From positions 1-64,000 of the forward strand of contig NZ_WPNZ01000033.1 of assembly GCF_009755605.1 (NCBI RefSeq): DNA of 64,000 bases. The letters run 5' to 3'. Position numbers and translations under genes: made by a program. The notes under the pieces were generated by a model. The model did no database searches, had not been told where the DNA came from, and saw only the letters and a program-made list of their open reading frames with translations. The DNA is from Streptomyces typhae (GTDB lineage Bacteria; Actinomycetota; Actinomycetes; Streptomycetales; Streptomycetaceae). Of the stretch, positions 58,473 through 64,000 are shown piece by piece (position 1 is the stretch's first letter; every line of letters begins with the position of its first letter).

Positions 58473-59162
58473 CTACTCCATCCACCCCGGCTTGATCATC
58501 CCGCTCTCGTACGCCAGGATCACGAGCTGCGTGCGGTCGCGGACGTCGAGCTTGCTCATGATGCGGCTGACATGGGTCTTGGCGGTATAGGGACTGAGCA
58601 CCAGCCGCTCGGCGATCTCATCATTGGTCAGCCCCGCCCCCACGAGCCGGGTGACCTCGAACTCACGCTCGGTGAGGGCGTTGAGGCGGGGGCTCACCTC
58701 CGGCTGGACCACGCGTCCGGCGAACTCCGCGATGAGCCTGCGGGTCACGGCGGGGGCGATCAGGGCGTCGCCGCGGGCGCACACGCGGATGCCGTGCAGC
58801 AGCTCCATGGGCTCGGTGTCCTTGACGAGAAACCCCGAGGCACCCGCCCGCAGGGCCCCGTAAACATAGTCATCCACGTCGAAGGTGGTGAGGATGACGA
58901 CCCGGACCTGGGAGAGCCGCTCGTCGGAGACGATCCGCCCGGTGGCGGCGAGCCCGTCCTCCTCCGGCATCCGGATGTCCATGAGCACCACGTCCGGCAA
59001 CAGCTCCCGGGCCATCCGTACGGCCTCGGTCCCGGTGGCCGCCTCGCCGACGACCTTGATGTCGTCCTCGTCGTCGATGATGGAACGGAATCCGGCCCGG
59101 ACGAGCTTCTGGTCGTCGGCGAGCAGCACTCTGATGGGGGGCGGCGGGGTCGGGTTAGTCAT
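58473..59162 (-). CDS. NarL/FixJ-family response regulator
   Basis: 229 residues: receiver domain (VLLADDQKLVRAGF acidic pair; phospho-Asp in VVLMDIRMPEEDG; Thr in VVILTTFD; Lys in LVKDTEP) and LuxR-type helix-turn-helix (LTEREFEVTRLVGAGLTNDEIAERLVLSPYTAKTHVSRIMSKL). Phosphorylated by the histidine kinase encoded just upstream. Starts 120 bases after the kinase gene, with an imperfect GCGCACAAC/GTTGCGC inverted repeat in the gap that may be an autoregulatory site. Confidence 0.95.
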   Translation of the reverse strand: MTNPTPPPPIRVLLADDQKLVRAGFRSIIDDEDDIKVVGEAATGTEAVRMARELLPDVVLMDIRMPEEDGLAATGRIVSDERLSQVRVVILTTFDVDDYVYGALRAGASGFLVKDTEPMELLHGIRVCARGDALIAPAVTRRLIAEFAGRVVQPEVSPRLNALTEREFEVTRLVGAGLTNDEIAERLVLSPYTAKTHVSRIMSKLDVRDRTQLVILAYESGMIKPGWME

Positions 59163-59282
59163 GGCGCAACCTTAAACCGGCCGCCTGGAGCGGAAGTTGT
59201 GCGCACCGACTACGAACGGCGGTCGCCAGCAGACAAGTTGTTCCCGTCACACGGGTTCACACGGGCGGGCGGACGTTGTCAC

Positions 59283-60575
59283 TCATCGCTCCCGCGACGA
59301 GTCCACCACCTCCACCGCACCAGCCCCAGCCCCATCCCCAGCTCCAGCCCCAGCAGCCCCGTCGAGCTGACGGCGGCTGTCCACGCGGTCGCCCTCATCA
59401 CCCGCGGAGAACGGCAGAACAGCGGAGACACAGAACCCTTCCCCGGTGTCACGCGCGGTGAGTTCACCACCGAGGGCGCGGGCGCGCTCCGTCATACCGG
59501 CGATGCCACTGCCTTGAGTGCCGCCGACGCCCGCGACCCCTTGCCCATCGTCCTCGACCCGAACACGCAACTCACCGGCCCCATAACGCACTTCGATGGT
59601 CACACTGGTGGCCTGGGCGTGCCGGGTGATGTTGGTGAGGGACTCCTGGACGATGCGGTAGGCGGCGAGGGAGATCTTCGGGGGCAGCACGGGCAGGTCG
59701 CCGTGCGTGCGGACCCGCACGTCGAGCCCGGTGGCGGAGGCCCGGTCGGCGAGCTCGGAGAGCCGGTCGAGCCCGGCGGTGGGGGCGGTGGGGGCGGCTT
59801 CGTCGACCTGACGCAGCACGCCGAGGGTGCCGCGCAGCTCGCGGAGGGCCTCCTTGCTGGTGTCGCGGACGAACTCCAGGGCGGCGATCAGCTCGGTGGT
59901 CTGGCCGGGCCGCCGGGTGCTGCGGTGCAGGGCGGCGGTGGTCTGCACGTTGATGAGGGAGATGTTGTGCCCGAGGACGTCGTGCAACTCGCGGGCGATG
60001 CGCAGCCGTTCCTCGGTGGCGGACTGCCGGGCCCGCACGTCGCGCTCACGCTCCGCGGCGAGCGCGCGCTGCTCGGCCTCGGCCTGGTAGGCCTGCCGGG
60101 CACGCATGGCGTGGCTGAAGGCGACAACGCTCAGGAACCAGCCGCTGAGCAGGGCGATGGACATGTTGTCGACGTTGCGCTTCTGCTCGGAGACGCTGAA
60201 CTCGCCGTAGGCGATGACGAGCATGATGAGGACGGCGAGCGCGACGACGGCGGTCAACTGCCCCGAGCGGGCGACGGCGTAGAGGGCGACCATGAACACC
60301 AGGGCCGGGGTGGGCCCGTTGATCCCGCTGGTCTGGTAGTAGACCAGCGTCACACCGAGCGCGAGCACGGCAACGGCGACCGGCCACCGCGCCCGAAACC
60401 CGAGCCCCAGCCACCCCACCCCGGCGGACACACACCCGACAACCGCCGCGACCGCACCCCCCGCCGTACTCCCGAACACCACAACGGCCAACTCGACCAG
60501 CAGGAAGGCCCCGACGAGGCCCATGGTGCGGTCGATGCGGAAGGACGGGGCGAGGGTGGTGGCTAAGGAGGGCAT
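59283..60575 (-). CDS. Two-component sensor histidine kinase (HisKA_3 type)
   Basis: 430 residues. About five to six N-terminal membrane segments (residues 15-160), a coiled linker, the phosphoacceptor box RIARELHDVLGHNISLINVQ, and an HATPase domain (NITRHAQATSVTIEVRY, DDGQGVAGVGGTQGSGIAGMTERA). The C-terminus is an Ala/Gly repeat tail. ATG 60575 with GAGGGG upstream. Codon 4 is TTA (60566-60564), predicting bldA-dependent expression of the whole system. Partner of the regulator at 58473-59162; signal unknown. Confidence 0.93.
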   Translation of the reverse strand: MPSLATTLAPSFRIDRTMGLVGAFLLVELAVVVFGSTAGGAVAAVVGCVSAGVGWLGLGFRARWPVAVAVLALGVTLVYYQTSGINGPTPALVFMVALYAVARSGQLTAVVALAVLIMLVIAYGEFSVSEQKRNVDNMSIALLSGWFLSVVAFSHAMRARQAYQAEAEQRALAAERERDVRARQSATEERLRIARELHDVLGHNISLINVQTTAALHRSTRRPGQTTELIAALEFVRDTSKEALRELRGTLGVLRQVDEAAPTAPTAGLDRLSELADRASATGLDVRVRTHGDLPVLPPKISLAAYRIVQESLTNITRHAQATSVTIEVRYGAGELRVRVEDDGQGVAGVGGTQGSGIAGMTERARALGGELTARDTGEGFCVSAVLPFSAGDEGDRVDSRRQLDGAAGAGAGDGAGAGAVEVVDSSRER

Positions 60576-60616
60576 GCCCCTCAGGGTACGAGGTGCTGCC
60601 CGCCGCGATCGGCCGG

Positions 60617-62974
60617 TCACCGATCGAACGTCGTGCCCGCCAGAGGCCGCAGGAACCGGCTGGGCCGACCGTTCCACGTGATGGTGAGGGCGTCGCGGGC
60701 CCTGGTGGCGGCGACGAACAAGAGAGAGCGTGCCCGCTGCAGTTCGCGTCGGTGACGGAGCTTGTCGGTCCGCTCCCAGACATCCACCGCTGCGCGAGGC
60801 ACCAGACCTTCTGAGACACCAGCAATGATCATGCAACGATACTCGAGCCCTTTGAAGCGGTACATGGTGCCCACATGGACGCCCTCCGCTCTCCGCGCCA
60901 CATCACCCGTGATCTTCGTGGCCATGATTCCGTGGCGGCTGAGCCGCGCCACCACCTCGTCGGCCTTCTCGTTCGTCGGGACACAGACAGCGACGGACTC
61001 GCGCGGGACGTCGTGCCACGCCCGCACCTGATCCAACACGAGGTCGAGTTCGTTGTCCCAGGTGTTCGCGCTCCGCAGGGAGGGGCGCCCGCCGTGCAGC
61101 ACCGAGCGGTATCCGGCGAGATCGTCGGTACCGCCGTCCAGGTCGTCGAAGTCCGTGCCTTCGAGGATGCCGATCGCCGTCCCCAGGATTTCGCGTGTGG
61201 TGCGGTAGCTGAGCGTCAGTCTGGCCGAGCGGCCACGGATGTTGATGCCCAGGCTGCCCAGGGTGACCTGGTTGTCGTAGATCCTCTGATGTGTGTCGCC
61301 CACCAGGAAGATGTCGTCGGGCTCCCGGGGCACCATCGCCCGCAGCATCTTCCAGTGCGCCGCGCTGAGGTCCTGGGCCTCGTCCACGACGATGTGCCGG
61401 TAGCGGTACCGCAGCCAGGCTCCGGTACCCGACTCCGCGTGGATGTTGCCCGGTCCGCCGCGTTCCTCCTCCTGGCGGCGGCGCGCCTCGATCCTCTCCT
61501 GTCGGATCAGCTCCAACTGCGCCGCCCGCTCGGCGACCTGCCGGTGGGTCTCCAGCCCTTTGACGTCGAGTCGCTGGGTGAAACGTTCGGCGAGCTGCCA
61601 GATCTCCGCCCGGTCGGGCCGGGTGACACTGCGGCCCCGCCCGGCCCGCCGGGCCTTGAAGTAGTCGGCGCGCGATGCCACGGCCTGGCCGAGGATCACC
61701 TGGTTCCACTCGTCGCAGAGAAACTCGGCGTCCCAGCGGCTCCCCCCCGCCTCCACCAGGAGCTGACGCCACTCGCGCAGGGCCTGTGCGTCGTCGATCC
61801 TGCGCTTGGCGTTCCCCGGGTCGGCCTCGCTGACCACGCGCGTCGCCAGCTGATCCACATGCACGATGTCGACCCGGTCGAGCGTCTCCGACCCTCCCAG
61901 TGACAGCAGGCGGGAGCGCAGATCGGCGGCGAGGTTCTTGTTGAAGGTGGTGAAGAGGACCGGCTTGTTGTGGCCGGGGGGCAGCTGGTCCACAAGGTGC
62001 TTGACGCGGTGCAGGGCGACGATCGTCTTCCCCGTGCCAGGGCCGCCCCCCACCCTCGCGGGGCCGGAGTACCGCTTCCGCACCAGCCGCTCCTGGGTCG
62101 GGTGCAGGAATACCTTCCACCGACCGAAGTCGCCCTCCTCGATGATGCTCCGCAGCGACTCGTCATCGGTGATCACTACGGCTTGCGAGCGGTCGGCCGC
62201 CGCTCGCCAGTCCTCGCCGCCGACGCCCGCGGACCGTCCCCCGGCGACGTCCCCGACCGGCCCGGCCTCCGCGGCCGGTGCGGCGCCCGCGACCGGCGCG
62301 CTGACCGCGACCGGTGCCGTGACCTCGTCCATGACCTGCTGGTACGGGACTCCGTCGCGGAGCCGCAGCAGGACCTCCCCCGTGTGGCGCGGAGCGTACT
62401 CGGCGAGCCCGAGCAGTTCGTCGTCCGTCGTGAGCTTGAGCGCGATCGGGATCAACGGTTCGGCGACGCCCAGGTCGGCGAGCTGCTCAGCGGTGTAGTC
62501 GGCGAACAGCGGAGCCTCGGAGGCGTGGTCCGAAGCCGGGGCCGCGGCGGCCTCCGCACGCGTCGCCGGGACGTCCGCACGCGCTACCGGGCCTACTCCA
62601 CCCAGGACGTCGTCCTCCACCACTTGAAGGTCCACGTACTCGATCGCGCCCGTGACCTGGTTGATGCCGTAGGCCAGCCGGTCGAGGTTGCGGTGCACGT
62701 GACCGCGGTGCTTGACCGACACCAGCAGCCAGTCGTTGCCACCGAGGTTCACCAGCAGGGCCCGGTACTCACGGTTGACGCGCGCGGACCACAGCCGCTC
62801 GTGCCCCTTGAGCTGCTTGAGGTGGAACCCCGGCGCCCCGGGGTTCTTGCGGAACTCGTGCTGGAATGTGTAGACCGCCCCGACGATCGCCCGGTCCAGC
62901 TTGACGATCTCCTTGTCCGCCTTGTCGAGCAGTCGGAGGGTCGCGCCCGCGGTCGGCGCGCCGGTGCTGGTCAT
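60617..62974 (-). CDS. UvrD/Rep-like helicase with N-terminal RelE-like domain
   Basis: 785 residues. Residues ~1-95 resemble RelE/ParE-type toxin folds (AIVGAVYTFQHEFRKNPGAPGFHLKQLKGHERLWSARVNREYRALLV, HRGHVHRNLDRLAY). A linker leads to a superfamily 1 helicase: Walker A VGGGPGTGKTIVALHRVKHL, Walker B IVVDEAQDLSAAHWKML, FLVGDTHQRIYDNQ, LTLSYRTTREIL, GTMYRFKGLEYRCMII and FVAATRARDALTIT. Likely acts on DNA in repair or defence. The ATG at 62974 overlaps the stop of the upstream gene by four bases (ATGA), so the two act together. Confidence 0.9.
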   Translation of the reverse strand: MTSTGAPTAGATLRLLDKADKEIVKLDRAIVGAVYTFQHEFRKNPGAPGFHLKQLKGHERLWSARVNREYRALLVNLGGNDWLLVSVKHRGHVHRNLDRLAYGINQVTGAIEYVDLQVVEDDVLGGVGPVARADVPATRAEAAAAPASDHASEAPLFADYTAEQLADLGVAEPLIPIALKLTTDDELLGLAEYAPRHTGEVLLRLRDGVPYQQVMDEVTAPVAVSAPVAGAAPAAEAGPVGDVAGGRSAGVGGEDWRAAADRSQAVVITDDESLRSIIEEGDFGRWKVFLHPTQERLVRKRYSGPARVGGGPGTGKTIVALHRVKHLVDQLPPGHNKPVLFTTFNKNLAADLRSRLLSLGGSETLDRVDIVHVDQLATRVVSEADPGNAKRRIDDAQALREWRQLLVEAGGSRWDAEFLCDEWNQVILGQAVASRADYFKARRAGRGRSVTRPDRAEIWQLAERFTQRLDVKGLETHRQVAERAAQLELIRQERIEARRRQEEERGGPGNIHAESGTGAWLRYRYRHIVVDEAQDLSAAHWKMLRAMVPREPDDIFLVGDTHQRIYDNQVTLGSLGINIRGRSARLTLSYRTTREILGTAIGILEGTDFDDLDGGTDDLAGYRSVLHGGRPSLRSANTWDNELDLVLDQVRAWHDVPRESVAVCVPTNEKADEVVARLSRHGIMATKITGDVARRAEGVHVGTMYRFKGLEYRCMIIAGVSEGLVPRAAVDVWERTDKLRHRRELQRARSLLFVAATRARDALTITWNGRPSRFLRPLAGTTFDR

Positions 62975-64000
62975 CGGTCGTGCTCCTCGTCGTCGTTCCT
63001 GTCCGGGTGGCCGTCCGTTCCGGCGGACCCCGGCGTGTCGTCCGTCTCCGCGGCCCGGGTCAGGGCAGCCACGAGTTCCTGGGCGTCCCACCGCACCGCG
63101 GTCCGGACGGTCCAGCCGGCCGCCGCGTACGCGTGGTCGCGGTCACGGGCTTCGGCGAGCGCTGCTTCGTCGTCCGAGTCGGCTGCCAGCACGACACCGA
63201 TGCGGTGGGCGGGCCAGGCCAGCTCGGCGGGCCACGCGGCGTCCCCAAGCTCGAATCCGGCGACAGGAGCGGGCGCCCCGGACCGCACCAGCACCTCGAC
63301 CAGCTCAGCGAGACCGGGCTCCTCCACCAGGTAGTCGACGATCTCGTCCCAGGCGGGATCGCGCACGGCCCCGGTGACCGAAACCGTCGGCAGTGGAGCC
63401 TCGACATCCAGAGACGTCTCGATGGCGGGCGCACCCGCTCCGCTGCCTCCGGCGCCGCTCTCCGGGCCCGCCGGTCCGGACCGCCGCTCCTGCCGACGGG
63501 ACTCCAGCCATCCAGCACCGCCCGTCACGGCCAGTTCGACCGGATCGAAACCCGGCACCTGGCTGGCCGCCAGCTGTACACCGTCACCCTCACCCTCGTT
63601 GAGGAACTGAAGCAGATTGGTCCAGTACAGCCAGGCCTGCCAGCGCCTTCGATGGGCGTTCTCGTCACGGTCCAGTGTCCGAGGGCTGTCGTCGAGGACG
63701 GTCAGAGCGGTCCACACCGCACCCGCTTGCCCCTTGCGCAGATCGAGAGCGACCGTCAGGGGGCAGCCGCTGCCGTCCTGGGTGGCCATGACCTGGACGG
63801 CTCCCTTGCCACCCGCGAGCCGCTTGCCTTCCAGCGCTTCGGCGATGCGTTGCCCGATCTCGGGGCCGTCCGCCAGGGCACGGCTGGTCGCGGAGACCGC
63901 GGCGAAGCCCGCCAGCGCACTCTGCGTACGCCGCCGCCACACCTCGTGGTCCGGGCTCGTCAGGTAGCCGATCAGCGTCCTGACCGGGTTGTTCCATACG
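62971..64000 (-). CDS. C-terminal part of a larger protein coupled to the helicase; gene starts beyond right edge
   Basis: At least 342 residues, open to the window edge (reads ...WNNPVRTLIGYLTSPDHEVWRRRTQSALAG...). No start is assigned; the GTG/ATG codons in this stretch are internal to a continuous frame. The end has a stretch (RIGVVLAADSDDEAALAEARDRDHAYAAAGWTVRTAVRW) that looks like a nuclease-fold or restriction-endonuclease-like C-terminus appended to helicases, though I see no certain catalytic triad. The WNNPVRTL start may be the tail of a helicase domain. Four-base overlap with the UvrD-like gene suggests a two-gene defence or repair module. Confidence 0.6.
   Translation of the reverse strand, partial: VWNNPVRTLIGYLTSPDHEVWRRRTQSALAGFAAVSATSRALADGPEIGQRIAEALEGKRLAGGKGAVQVMATQDGSGCPLTVALDLRKGQAGAVWTALTVLDDSPRTLDRDENAHRRRWQAWLYWTNLLQFLNEGEGDGVQLAASQVPGFDPVELAVTGGAGWLESRRQERRSGPAGPESGAGGSGAGAPAIETSLDVEAPLPTVSVTGAVRDPAWDEIVDYLVEEPGLAELVEVLVRSGAPAPVAGFELGDAAWPAELAWPAHRIGVVLAADSDDEAALAEARDRDHAYAAAGWTVRTAVRWDAQELVAALTRAAETDDTPGSAGTDGHPDRNDDEEHDR

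Overview
The window is very GC-rich actinobacterial DNA, most likely from a Streptomyces or close relative. Support comes from strong third-position GC bias, GTG/TTG starts, frequent 4-base stop/start overlaps, a SARP regulator, an F420-type LLM enzyme and a small set of rare TTA (bldA-type) leucine codons. Nearly all of it reads as specialised metabolism with its transport, resistance and regulation. No tRNA, rRNA or CRISPR array was seen.

Layout. 1-9568 (-): the first ~3190 residues of a large NRPS (C-A-T / C-A-T-E / C-A...) running off the left edge. 9841-11617 (-): DUF2945, DUF3140 and a spore-photoproduct-lyase-like radical SAM protein, probably one operon. 11734-16263 (-): a three-gene operon of a large FAD/NAD(P)-binding monooxygenase, an adenylosuccinate-lyase/PcaB-family lyase and a MetF-like reductase; the first two look like the CreE/CreD pair that makes nitrite from aspartate. 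16479-23999 (+): quinone oxidoreductase, FAD monooxygenase, SRPBCC protein, cytochrome bd subunits I and II, MMPL exporter. 24155-28645: PucR-type regulator, DHA2 exporter and divergent MarR regulator. 28799-30212: a MITE-like element abutting an IS701-type transposase.

30733-58330 looks like the core of a biosynthetic cluster. It holds a complete 3-hydroxyanthranilate cassette (class II DAHP synthase, PhzE-type ADIC synthase, PhzD-type isochorismatase, EntA-type dehydrogenase; 46467-51230). It also holds a deoxysugar set matching the dTDP-noviose route (NovV/W/T/U/S-like plus a glycosyltransferase; 37055-43461). Acyl-activation and transfer genes are a FAAL/KASIII pair, a second KASIII, two arylamine N-acetyltransferase homologues, a second AMP-forming ligase and a type-B carboxylesterase. 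Tailoring and control genes include two further flavoproteins (one degenerate), a Gfo/Idh/MocA oxidoreductase, a hemerythrin protein, a SARP and an LLM enzyme. 58473-60575 (-) is a two-component system. 60617-64000 (-) is a RelE-like/UvrD helicase fusion overlapping a second gene that leaves the window.

Working model (inference): chorismate is diverted to 3-hydroxyanthranilic acid, an ortho-aminophenol. It is activated and joined by ligase, KASIII and NAT enzymes and glycosylated with a 5-C-methyl-6-deoxyhexose. The CreE/CreD-like pair could supply nitrite for diazotisation or N-N bond chemistry. The bd oxidase and hemerythrin could protect against nitrosative or respiratory damage. I do not recognise this gene combination as a described cluster. 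Whether the NRPS and the nitrite-type operon belong with the right-hand cluster cannot be decided from sequence alone. A second recurring theme is in-frame minisatellite repeats inside at least six coding regions.
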